From assembly GCA_030667725.1 (NCBI GenBank), contig DAOUVH010000072.1:1-5948 (forward strand): DNA of 5,948 nt, read 5' to 3'. Below are positions 1 to 5,948 of the stretch, one piece after another (the stretch's first letter is position 1; each line of letters begins with the position of its first letter). The position numbers and the translations under genes are program-made. This stretch comes from Candidatus Cloacimonadota bacterium (GTDB lineage Bacteria; Cloacimonadota; Cloacimonadia; Cloacimonadales; TCS61). The notes beneath the pieces were generated by a model, which was not told the origin of the DNA, made no database searches, and was given only the letters and a program-made list of their open reading frames with translations.

Positions 1-966
1 GAGTATTTCTGGACTGTAAATAGTGATGTGGCTGCGTGTTGGAGTGACACTTCAAGTTTTAAAACAAATAATTTCTCTCTGTTGGTAAGCCCCGAAGATG
101 AAGCTATAGATGTTCCTGTAATTGTAGAGTTTAACTGGGAAAAATACAATGGTGCTTCCAATTATGTTGTGCAAGTTGCTGAAGATAATGGTTTTGGTGA
201 CCCTCTGGTCGATTCCTACATTGAAGTTGATGGTGATGATCTAATATGTGAGACTGCTTCCAAAATTGAATATGATGCAGATGACGAAGAGATCATAGAG
301 TTCATACCATTACTTGTGGAAGATTTTGCAGCAAATACACAATACTACTGGCGGGTCCAGAGAGATAATCTTGAATGGAGTGATGTATGGTCATTTACTA
401 CAAATGATCCCTCCGGTACTGTTTCGTTAACAACTCCTGTATATGCAGATTCTACTGCTGAACAATTGCAGAGATTTGATTGGTCAACTTTCAGTGGTAC
501 TACTTTCTACCGTTTAGAAGTATGCCTTGAAGAAACCTTCACAGATACAATGTGGTGTAATATTGTCACTGAAAGTACTAATTATACATTGAATGAAGAC
601 GAAAATGAAATGCTTTTAGTAGGAGAAACATATTACTGGAGAGTAAGAAGTGATATGAGTGAATGGAGTAATGTACGGTCTTTTACTGTTCGTGACGGGA
701 TTCCCTTTGATATAGAATTAATTAATACTGAAGTTACTCCTCATAAGATCGATATGAACTGGAACATGAATTCCGGTGAACAAACAGCAATCTATATTGA
801 AAGATCTATCGGTGATATCACTTCGTGGGAAGAGATTGCCAATCTTGATGGAGAAGCAGAAGATTATGCCGACCTTGGACTGGAAGAAAATACGATCTAT
901 TATTACAGGTTTAGAAGTGAAAATCCACTTGGTTTCAGTGCTTACTCTGAACCAATAAGTATTACA
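1..966 (+). repeat. Tandem fibronectin-III-like domain repeats (protein level)
   Basis: Four consecutive beta-sandwich-like units are recognisable in the translated protein. Their ends align as YFWTVNSD..CWSDTSSFKT, YYWRVQRDNLEWSDVWSFTT, YYWRVRSDMSEWSNVRSFTV and the more divergent YYYRFRSEN..GFSAYSEPISITT. The first is cut by the window edge. The second and third are closest to each other, and the fourth looks like a more canonical Fn3 domain (PLGFSAYSEP). The DNA is well diverged between copies, so these are old domain duplications and not a recent nucleotide repeat. Confidence 0.65.
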
Positions 967-1875
967 ACATTAACCTTCTCGTTTGATAATCCACCCTTAC
1001 TTGTTTCTGTGGAGAATGGTACTTACATGATGGGAAGTAATGAGGGTGAAGATGATGAACAACCTGTTCATGAGGTTACACTTACAAATTCCTTCCAATT
1101 AGGAAAATATGAGATTTCTAATCTAGAATTTTGTGAAGTGTTGAACTGGGCACTAGGAAAAGGCAAGATCAAAGATATTTACGTGAGTACATACAATTAT
1201 GCAGCTGATGCGATTAGCATTAATAGTATAATCAGGGAAAGTGATGCATGTAAAATATCTTATAATAACTTCGAGAAAATCTTTAAAATCGAAACTGGAA
1301 TGGGAAATTATCCTGTTAATGATGTTCTTTGGTTCGGTGCAGTAAATTATGCAAACTGGTTAAGTCAGATCGATGGATTAACATCTCTCTACTCAAGTGG
1401 GGGCAGCAACGTATCTTGTGATGTTTATGGAGCGGAAGGATATCGTTTACCAACCGAAGCAGAATGGGAATTTAGTGCTCGTGGTGGTAACGATAGCGGA
1501 AATTACACATACAGTGGTAGTAACAATGCAGATGATGTTGCCTGGTATATACAAAATGTTCCTGAACCTCTTGAACCACAACCTGTTGGAGGTAAAGCTG
1601 CCAATGAACTTAATACCTTTGATGTGAGTGGAAATCTGTGGGAATGGTGTAATGATAAATATGATGCTGAATATTATGCATTAAGTCCCGGAACTGATCC
1701 AACAGGTCCAACTGGTAATATAAGTGGTACAACCAAGGTTGTTGTACGTGGTGGCAGTTGGGAATATGATGAGGATTTCCTGAGAAATGCTAATAGAAGT
1801 TATTGCAAAGCAAACCTGGATTATGGTAGAGTTAATTCCAGCATAGGGTTCAGAATAGTTAAGATCAGTCCATAA
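1..1875 (+). CDS. Fn3-repeat protein with C-terminal FGE/SUMF1-fold domain (5'-partial)
   Basis: The reading frame is open from base 1, so the visible 624 residues are the C-terminal part of a longer protein; a GTG at 28 is internal to a repeat and is not a believable start. Residues 1-22 are the end of one fibronectin-III-like repeat. Further repeats lie at about 27-133, 137-233 and 236-322, and three of the four carry a recurring YYWRV...EWS.V.SFT-type motif (YFW 2-4, YYW 115-117, YYW 211-213). Residues ~330-624 form an FGE-sulfatase/SUMF1 fold, shown by NGTYMMGS, GYRLPTEAEWEFSARGG, DVSGNLWEWCND, VVRGGSW and the terminal GFRIV. The two active-site cysteines of true formylglycine-generating enzymes, expected 2 and 7 residues after GGS[YW], are Tyr589 and Leu594 here, so oxidase activity is unlikely. 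A C-type-lectin-like binding or structural role at the cell surface is more plausible (inference). The signal peptide, if any, is outside the window, and no C-terminal sorting domain follows the FGE fold. Confidence 0.9.
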   Translation, partial: EYFWTVNSDVAACWSDTSSFKTNNFSLLVSPEDEAIDVPVIVEFNWEKYNGASNYVVQVAEDNGFGDPLVDSYIEVDGDDLICETASKIEYDADDEEIIEFIPLLVEDFAANTQYYWRVQRDNLEWSDVWSFTTNDPSGTVSLTTPVYADSTAEQLQRFDWSTFSGTTFYRLEVCLEETFTDTMWCNIVTESTNYTLNEDENEMLLVGETYYWRVRSDMSEWSNVRSFTVRDGIPFDIELINTEVTPHKIDMNWNMNSGEQTAIYIERSIGDITSWEEIANLDGEAEDYADLGLEENTIYYYRFRSENPLGFSAYSEPISITTLTFSFDNPPLLVSVENGTYMMGSNEGEDDEQPVHEVTLTNSFQLGKYEISNLEFCEVLNWALGKGKIKDIYVSTYNYAADAISINSIIRESDACKISYNNFEKIFKIETGMGNYPVNDVLWFGAVNYANWLSQIDGLTSLYSSGGSNVSCDVYGAEGYRLPTEAEWEFSARGGNDSGNYTYSGSNNADDVAWYIQNVPEPLEPQPVGGKAANELNTFDVSGNLWEWCNDKYDAEYYALSPGTDPTGPTGNISGTTKVVVRGGSWEYDEDFLRNANRSYCKANLDYGRVNSSIGFRIVKISP

Positions 1876-1891
1876 AATTAAAACAATAAAT

Positions 1892-1923
1892 AAAAAAAGC
1901 ATCCGTAACTGGATGCTTTTTTT
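1892..1923. terminator. Bidirectional intrinsic terminator
   Basis: Seven A residues (1892-1898) precede the inverted repeat GCATCC (1899-1904) / GGATGC (1911-1916) with a 6-base loop GTAACT, followed by seven T residues (1917-1923). The A and T tracts make the hairpin a U-tract terminator on both strands. It starts 16 bases after the stop of the plus-strand Fn3/FGE gene and one base after the stop of the minus-strand Fe-S gene, so it ends both convergent transcripts. Confidence 0.9.
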
Positions 1924-1924
1924 A

Positions 1925-2677
1925 TTAGCAAGTTATACAATCATCTTTCGGACAGAATTTAATACATTTTAAACAATGAATACAATTGGGACTGGTGATA
2001 TCTTCATATTTTGATATATCAATATTCATAGGACAGTTTTTCGTACAGATACTACAATCGATACAAACTTCCAAATTTCTTTTAATTACATGTTTTTTAA
2101 TGCCTGTTATTTTCCCAATAAACTGAAATATGTTCATCAAAGCAGCGTAAGGACAAAGGTAATTACACCAAAACCTTTCAATAAAAAATCCACCGACAAA
2201 AATTATAATTAGTGCAATAATCCCAAAAACTGATATCGACTCTAGGAAAGAAATAGCTATTATCGGACAAAAAGGCATATATAAATATTGAACAAGAAAT
2301 AATGCCATTACAAATGTGATGATTAATATAACATATTTGACTAATCCTAATATCCTATGAGAATTTAAAGGAAGTTGAGTTTTTCTTTTTTTGGGATTAA
2401 GTTTATAAAGATATTCCTGCATGGTTCCCAAAAAGCAAATATAACCGCAAAATTTCCTACCAATAAATATTGTACTAACAGCTATCAGAAGACCAATAAC
2501 CACCATCTGTATATAAGCAAAATATCCATTTAAAGTCATTGTTCCAAAGCAGATGGTAGCATAAGGGCAAAATTGATGGCAAGTATGAAATTTGTAGGGA
2601 ATCAAAACCAGGATAAATATGACCCAGAGACCCAGGAAAATATTCTGGATCAAATTTCTTATCGTAAATTTATTCAT
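1925..2677 (-). CDS. NapH/YccM-like membrane 4Fe-4S binding protein
   Basis: This is a 250-residue polytopic iron-sulfur protein, probably passing electrons between a membrane or quinol pool and a soluble partner (family-level inference). Hydrophobic segments lie near residues 11-29, 51-71, 111-132 and 147-166. Cysteine motifs between them are typical of the NapH/NosR/CcoG-like group: C33xxxC37P, C77GYIC81 and C171NYLC175P. The C-terminal soluble part has two ferredoxin-type clusters, C205xxC208xxC211xxxC215P and C232xxC235xxC238xxxC242P. C77GYIC81 is followed by Phe where the family normally has Pro, and two extra cysteines (C247, C250) end the protein. The start at 2677 is preferred because GAGGG (2690-2686) sits 8 bases upstream; an in-frame ATG at 2692 would add five residues but contains that site. 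The gene is last in the operon and overlaps the amidohydrolase stop by 8 bases, which suggests translational coupling. The redox partner is unknown. Confidence 0.87.
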   Translation of the reverse strand: MNKFTIRNLIQNIFLGLWVIFILVLIPYKFHTCHQFCPYATICFGTMTLNGYFAYIQMVVIGLLIAVSTIFIGRKFCGYICFLGTMQEYLYKLNPKKRKTQLPLNSHRILGLVKYVILIITFVMALFLVQYLYMPFCPIIAISFLESISVFGIIALIIIFVGGFFIERFWCNYLCPYAALMNIFQFIGKITGIKKHVIKRNLEVCIDCSICTKNCPMNIDISKYEDITSPNCIHCLKCIKFCPKDDCITC

Positions 2678-4169
2678 GTAAACTACCCTCATTATGCATT
2701 TTAATACATCCCTTTTTTATGACAGCATTTATTTGTATTTCTGCTATTGAACCAGACGTAAATATATCATCCTGCAGGCAAATAAAATCTGCTTGCCTGC
2801 CAATTTCCAGAGTTCCAAGCCGGTCTTCATCAAACGATAATGCAGCAGCTTTTTTTGTATAAATTTCTACAGCCTGGTAAGCATTTAATCTTTCCTTTGC
2901 ATTATGGATTCGTGTAGCAGCATCAATGCCCTTCAAGGCATTCATCTCTGTGATATACCAGTCCGAACTTCCTGTTAGCAATATTCCCCGTTTATAAATC
3001 GAGGCTAATCGAGTAGTTCTTAAAGTACGTTCTTTTCCTAGTCTGTTTTCATATAATCCTCCAGGAATTGCCCAGAGTCTGTCGAACATAGGTTGCATGA
3101 TAGCACTTACTTTGGCGTTTTTCTCTCTATCCAGAATATCTTCCGAAGTAAGCTCATTATGAATAATAGCGTGCCTTAAATCTTTAGGATTATCTCTTTG
3201 GACTTTCTCATAAATTGCCAAAATCTGGGAAATTGCAGCATCACCAATGCAATGCACTGCAATTTGCAGGTTATTCTTATGTGCATTTTGAATTAGATTA
3301 TGCCAGAATTTATCAGTTCGGTATAGAATGCCTTTAGAGTCTGGTTCATCATTGTATGGTTCTAATAGTGCTGCTGTATGTGAGCCGAAAGAACCGTCTG
3401 CTAATACGCATCCACCAATTCTTGGAGAATCTACTTTCAATGCTTTTGCTAAATCTGTTATTTGCGGATATAGTATGAATTCAACCGGGAATTGATGCAG
3501 GTTATCCTTAATAAATTCGTAGTGTTTCATATTTAAATGTCCATCACCGATCATTGTGTGAATAGTTGTATGACCTGTTTTTACAGCAATATTTGCTGCT
3601 TTGTGATATATCTCCAGAATGCCCTCATTATCAAAATGCTGGTGAAACCAATTGGCTGCTTTTCCATTTTCTCTTTTAGAAAGATATCCGTTAAAATTAC
3701 TAGGAAGAGATGTATCCCAATCAATAGATTGAGCTGCTTTTGAATTTATCACACAGGAATGACCATCAACTCTTCTTAAAATTACAGGAGTGTCAGGAAA
3801 AATTCTATCGAGTTCGGATACAGTGGGAAACCGTTTTTCTTTCACCAGTCTTTCGTCGAAGCGAAAGGCAAATATTTTTCCACTGACTGGTTTAGTTTCA
3901 GATAGGATTGAGAAAACATCTTCCAAAGTAGAAGCTTTTTCCAAATCAGCTCCCAAGCTGTATAATCCACCTTCAAAAGAGTGAGTATGTGTATCTATAA
4001 AACCGGGATAAGTAAATGCTCCGTTAAGATCGATCTTTTCTACATTGCTAATATCCGGTTCGGTTTGGAAGGTTTCTTTAATATTCCCAAACTCATCTAC
4101 TAATAAAGCAGAAAAAGATTCTCCTTCTTTACACATTGAGTAGAATTTAGCATTGTAGAAGAGCTTCAT
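2670..4169 (-). CDS. YtcJ-like amidohydrolase (Amidohydro_3 family)
   Basis: A 499-residue metal-dependent hydrolase of the amidohydrolase superfamily, expected to be cytoplasmic because no signal peptide is visible. An N-terminal beta-sandwich strand region leads to GFIDTHTH with the metal-binding pair H61 and H63. Further family landmarks are DGSFGSHTAALLEPYND (about 258-274), VHCIGDAA with H306, HAIIHNE with H337, QPMFDRLW (359-366), and GSSDW with the probable catalytic Asp403. GRQADFICL near the C-terminus is the usual return to the beta-sandwich domain. Length and motif order fit complete YtcJ-type enzymes, which hydrolyse amide or formamide-like bonds; the actual substrate cannot be deduced. 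The ATG at 4169 overlaps the maf stop as ATGA, with a weak AAGAGA site 5 bases upstream, so it is probably coupled to maf translation. No frameshift or missing core motif is seen. Confidence 0.9.
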   Translation of the reverse strand: MKLFYNAKFYSMCKEGESFSALLVDEFGNIKETFQTEPDISNVEKIDLNGAFTYPGFIDTHTHSFEGGLYSLGADLEKASTLEDVFSILSETKPVSGKIFAFRFDERLVKEKRFPTVSELDRIFPDTPVILRRVDGHSCVINSKAAQSIDWDTSLPSNFNGYLSKRENGKAANWFHQHFDNEGILEIYHKAANIAVKTGHTTIHTMIGDGHLNMKHYEFIKDNLHQFPVEFILYPQITDLAKALKVDSPRIGGCVLADGSFGSHTAALLEPYNDEPDSKGILYRTDKFWHNLIQNAHKNNLQIAVHCIGDAAISQILAIYEKVQRDNPKDLRHAIIHNELTSEDILDREKNAKVSAIMQPMFDRLWAIPGGLYENRLGKERTLRTTRLASIYKRGILLTGSSDWYITEMNALKGIDAATRIHNAKERLNAYQAVEIYTKKAAALSFDEDRLGTLEIGRQADFICLQDDIFTSGSIAEIQINAVIKKGCIKMHNEGSLHE

Positions 4170-4744
4170 AATATTCTCTTTAACATATTATAGAAAAGCA
4201 TAACAGGAAATCCCATCACATTGAAATAACATCCGGAGATACGTCTTACAAATTTGCTTCCATATCCCTGAATTCCATAAGCTCCCGCTTTATCCAAGGG
4301 CTCTTTTGTTTTGATGTATTCTTCGATCTCCAGGGCGGAAAGTGGATTGAATTCCACTCGAGTCTTCTCATAATCTGAAATCAGGTTGTTCTTATATGCA
4401 ATTGCGACACCTGTATATACATAATGACTGGCATTTGAAAGTTGTGTCAGAAAATCTGCTGCTTGATGAATATTGCGTGGTTTGACTATAACACTTTTAT
4501 TCTGATAAACGATAGTGTCGGCAGCTACTATCAAATAATTATTATCTACTTTCTTCCGAATTTCTTTGGCTTTGTTTTCTGCATGGAATTTTACTAATTT
4601 GATCGGGTTGTCATAAACTATATCTTCCTCGATGTGTGACGGCATTTGAAGTGCTTTTATTCCAATGAGCTTAAATATTTCTTTGCGTCTGGGTGATGCC
4701 GAAGCAAGTATAACCTGTTTGTCTTTAAGGAGATTATGGATCAT
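4166..4744 (-). CDS. maf: Maf family nucleotide pyrophosphatase, dTTP/UTP (YhdE) type
   Basis: This 192-residue protein hydrolyses non-canonical or excess nucleoside triphosphates to monophosphate and pyrophosphate, a cytoplasmic house-cleaning role; Maf proteins are also linked to septum inhibition. The family signature is intact: LASASPRR (13-20) with phosphate-binding S15, R19 and R20, the acidic IEED (38-41), ENKAK with K58, AADTIV with the probable catalytic base D76, K88-P89, YTGV (110-113), and DKAGAYGIQG (151-160). The AGAYGIQG form with Q159 is typical of the YhdE (dTTP/UTP) branch, as opposed to the YceF branch, which reads CAGSF..EG. The start at 4744 follows a strong AGAGGAG site 9 bases upstream. 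It is the first gene of a three-gene operon and overlaps the next by four bases. Confidence 0.93.
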   Translation of the reverse strand: MIHNLLKDKQVILASASPRRKEIFKLIGIKALQMPSHIEEDIVYDNPIKLVKFHAENKAKEIRKKVDNNYLIVAADTIVYQNKSVIVKPRNIHQAADFLTQLSNASHYVYTGVAIAYKNNLISDYEKTRVEFNPLSALEIEEYIKTKEPLDKAGAYGIQGYGSKFVRRISGCYFNVMGFPVMLFYNMLKRIL

Positions 4745-4753
4745 TGTTTTTTA

Positions 4754-4760
4754 CTCCTCT
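4754..4760 (-). promoter_or_regulatory. Strong Shine-Dalgarno site of maf
   Basis: The minus strand reads AGAGGAG, 9 bases before the ATG at 4744. It fixes the maf start and shows that this organism uses anti-SD pairing, in contrast to the divergent LicD gene, which lacks such a site. Confidence 0.85.
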
Positions 4761-4792
4761 TTATATAAATTTTAAAGATTCTTAATATGAGT

Positions 4793-4821
4793 TTTTTATT
4801 TACATGGATATTAGCTGTCAA
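4793..4821 (-). promoter_or_regulatory. Predicted sigma70-type promoter of the maf operon
   Basis: On the minus strand a perfect -35 box TTGACA (4821-4816) is followed after 17 bases by TAAAAA (4798-4793), a 4/6 match to the -10 consensus. The predicted transcript starts near 4786, giving a leader of about 40 bases before the maf ATG. The -10 is weak and the region is AT-rich, so the exact box could shift. Confidence 0.5.
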
Positions 4822-4858
4822 TAATTAAAAACATCCTTAAAAAAACAAAACTTTAAAT

Positions 4859-4887
4859 TTAATAATTTACATTTAGTTAGATAAAAT
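4859..4887 (+). promoter_or_regulatory. Candidate promoter of the LicD-type gene
   Basis: TTAATA (4859-4864, 4/6 to the -35 consensus) lies 17 bases before TAAAAT (4882-4887, 5/6 to the -10 consensus), predicting a start near 4894. A competing option is TTGACA (4899-4904) with TTTAAT (4924-4929) at a long 19-base spacing, which would start transcription at or within a base of the ATG at 4935. Both are inferences in very AT-rich DNA. Confidence 0.3.
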
Positions 4888-4934
4888 ATCCGATATTCTT
4901 GACAATTAAAAACCGATTGAAAATTTAATCTGTC

Positions 4935-5948
4935 ATGAAAAATGATAAGAAAATAGAAAGTAGAATATTTAAAAAAACAATTGAAATACTCACAAAGCAT
5001 AACATTCCCTTCTGGCTGGAATCAGGTACATTATTAGGGATTGTGAGAGATAGAAACATTATTCCCGAACATAAATATATCGATATTGGTATTCCCGGAA
5101 AATATTTTGAAAAATTTATGAAATTGGGAAAACATCTCTCACCTTTCTATAGGATCAAACCGGTAATCGATCTCTCAAAAAGAAAATGGATCCCCAACGA
5201 TTTTCCGAAAGCCGTAATAATGAAGAAATGGAAAAGAAGCAAAAACGCAGGTTTAAAGATCAAGGTAACATTTAAATATGAAAAAGAGGATAAGTGCATC
5301 TGGGTAGATAAACGAAGTTGTAAATGGGTTAGTTCTCATTTCTTTGAAAATCTGGATAAAATCAATATAAATGGCAGAGATTATCCTATACCTGCCAGTG
5401 TGGAAGATTACTTGCAGGCAAGATATGGAGATTGGCAAAAAGCAGACAAAAAGTGGTTAAGCAGTATACACGATCTTTCTATAATTGATAAAGAAACAAT
5501 TAGTAAAATCCCCAAAAAAGACAGAATCAGAAAGTATACTAAAAAACCGATAAAGTTGGAAGGGAAATATTATAATCGAATGAAAAAATTAGTTTTGTTT
5601 GCTATCAGGATCTTAGAAAAAAATGATATTCCTTACTGGGTAGATGAGGGAACTCTGCTTGGAATAATTCGTGATGGAGATCTGCTGCCATGGGATCATG
5701 ATGCCGATATGGGAGTACCTGGAGAATATGCAGAAAAACTTTGGAGTATCCGTCATCAATTTATTCCGGTATTTACCATGGTAAGAAAAATGACATCGAG
5801 TCCCTGGTTGCCGGGGAGTTTTCGTTCGGTAAAACTAAAAACTCCCTTTGAAAGATTTGTTGGCATTAATTTTCATATTGATCTGTTTTTTAAATATAAA
5901 GTAGGTACTCGTCAGCATTGGATAATAATGAATGCACTGAAACACTCC
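4935..5948 (+). CDS. Tandem-domain LicD family phosphotransferase (3'-partial)
   Basis: The frame opens at ATG 4935, two codons after an in-frame TAA (4926), and stays open for 338 codons to the window end, so the C-terminus is missing. LicD/fukutin-family proteins transfer phospho-substituents such as phosphocholine or ribitol phosphate onto cell-surface glycans. The protein contains the fold twice. Domain 1 has IPFWLESGTLLGIVRD (24-39) and the family's C-terminal element YPIPASVEDYLQARYGDW (150-167). Domain 2 starts near 215 with IPYWVDEGTLLGIIRD (232-247), the acidic motif PWDHDADMGVP (252-262) and NFHIDLFF (312-319). The metal-binding D254, D256 and D316 of domain 2 correspond to H46, Y48 and K110 in domain 1; only D258 is kept (D50). 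Domain 1 therefore looks catalytically dead and domain 2 active. No Shine-Dalgarno site is visible before the start, and there is no signal peptide or membrane segment, so the visible part is probably cytoplasmic. Substrate is unknown; LicD membership is clear from the second domain. Confidence 0.87.
   Translation, partial: MKNDKKIESRIFKKTIEILTKHNIPFWLESGTLLGIVRDRNIIPEHKYIDIGIPGKYFEKFMKLGKHLSPFYRIKPVIDLSKRKWIPNDFPKAVIMKKWKRSKNAGLKIKVTFKYEKEDKCIWVDKRSCKWVSSHFFENLDKININGRDYPIPASVEDYLQARYGDWQKADKKWLSSIHDLSIIDKETISKIPKKDRIRKYTKKPIKLEGKYYNRMKKLVLFAIRILEKNDIPYWVDEGTLLGIIRDGDLLPWDHDADMGVPGEYAEKLWSIRHQFIPVFTMVRKMTSSPWLPGSFRSVKLKTPFERFVGINFHIDLFFKYKVGTRQHWIIMNALKHS
5004..5723 (+). repeat. Internal duplication of the LicD core (5004-5099 and 5628-5723)
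   Basis: Residues 24-55 and 232-263 of the LicD-type protein align without gaps at a constant offset of 208 residues, with 16 of 32 positions identical by hand count (including IP, W, GTLLGI, RD, P, D, G and PG). The similarity extends upstream at lower identity (TIEILTKHN against AIRILEKND). The DNA of the two copies is clearly diverged, so this is an old domain duplication. Confidence 0.8.

Noticed and set aside
28..30. GTG at 28 as the start of the Fn3/FGE protein
   Set aside because: The nine upstream codons are open and encode the YFW part of an Fn3-type repeat matching later copies, so the gene continues upstream of the window.
985..1875. Diversity-generating retroelement target (FGE/C-type-lectin-like fold at the C-terminus)
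   Set aside because: No template repeat, reverse transcriptase or accessory gene is seen in the window, and the gene is followed directly by a terminator and convergent operon; the possibility is not excluded for distant loci but has no support here.
1681..1902. Minus-strand open frame of 73 codons antisense to the end of the Fn3/FGE gene
   Set aside because: It begins inside the shared terminator and lies wholly opposite a well-supported domain; its translation has no recognisable motif and no ribosome binding site.
4818..5000. Minus-strand open frame of 60 codons in the divergent spacer and the LicD gene start
   Set aside because: The translation is a low-complexity Phe/Tyr/Asn/Cys-rich product expected from the antisense of AT-rich DNA, and it overlaps the promoter region and the LicD start.
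5253..5438. Minus-strand open frame of 61 codons within the LicD gene
   Set aside because: It is antisense to the conserved C-terminal element of LicD domain 1 and has no support of its own.

Overview
This is an AT-rich bacterial chromosomal window with standard genetic code and tight gene packing. The start contains the end of a long surface-type protein that joins fibronectin-III-like repeats to a C-terminal sulfatase-modifying-factor (FGE/SUMF1) fold. That architecture is common in environmental bacteria of the FCB group and related candidate phyla such as Cloacimonadota. This placement is an inference from style of gene content, and no rRNA or marker gene is present to confirm it.

Layout. 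Bases 1-1875 (+) hold the C-terminal 624 residues of the Fn3/FGE-fold protein; its N-terminus lies upstream of the window. A near-perfect bidirectional terminator (1892-1923) separates it from a convergent three-gene operon on the minus strand. Read in transcription order the operon is a Maf-type nucleotide pyrophosphatase (4744-4166), a YtcJ-like amidohydrolase (4169-2670), and a NapH-like membrane protein with two C-terminal [4Fe-4S] motifs (2677-1925). The junctions overlap by 4 and 8 bases, so the three are almost certainly co-transcribed and translationally coupled. A TTGACA-type promoter and a strong ribosome binding site precede maf.

A divergent intergenic region (4745-4934) leads to a plus-strand gene that starts at 4935 and runs off the right end. 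It encodes a LicD-family protein built from two tandem LicD-like domains. The first has lost most of the acidic metal-binding motif and the second keeps it. The gene is incomplete at its 3' end, so it is easily missed by callers requiring a stop codon.

How the genes work together. The Maf, amidohydrolase and Fe-S proteins have no obvious common pathway. Maf is a house-cleaning/division-linked pyrophosphatase, the amidohydrolase substrate cannot be read from sequence, and the Fe-S protein looks like an electron-transfer component. The LicD protein and the Fn3/FGE-fold protein both suggest cell-envelope functions (glycan decoration and surface display). I see no mobile elements, CRISPR arrays, RNA genes or defence system. 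The most unusual item is the tandem pseudo-catalytic/catalytic LicD protein.
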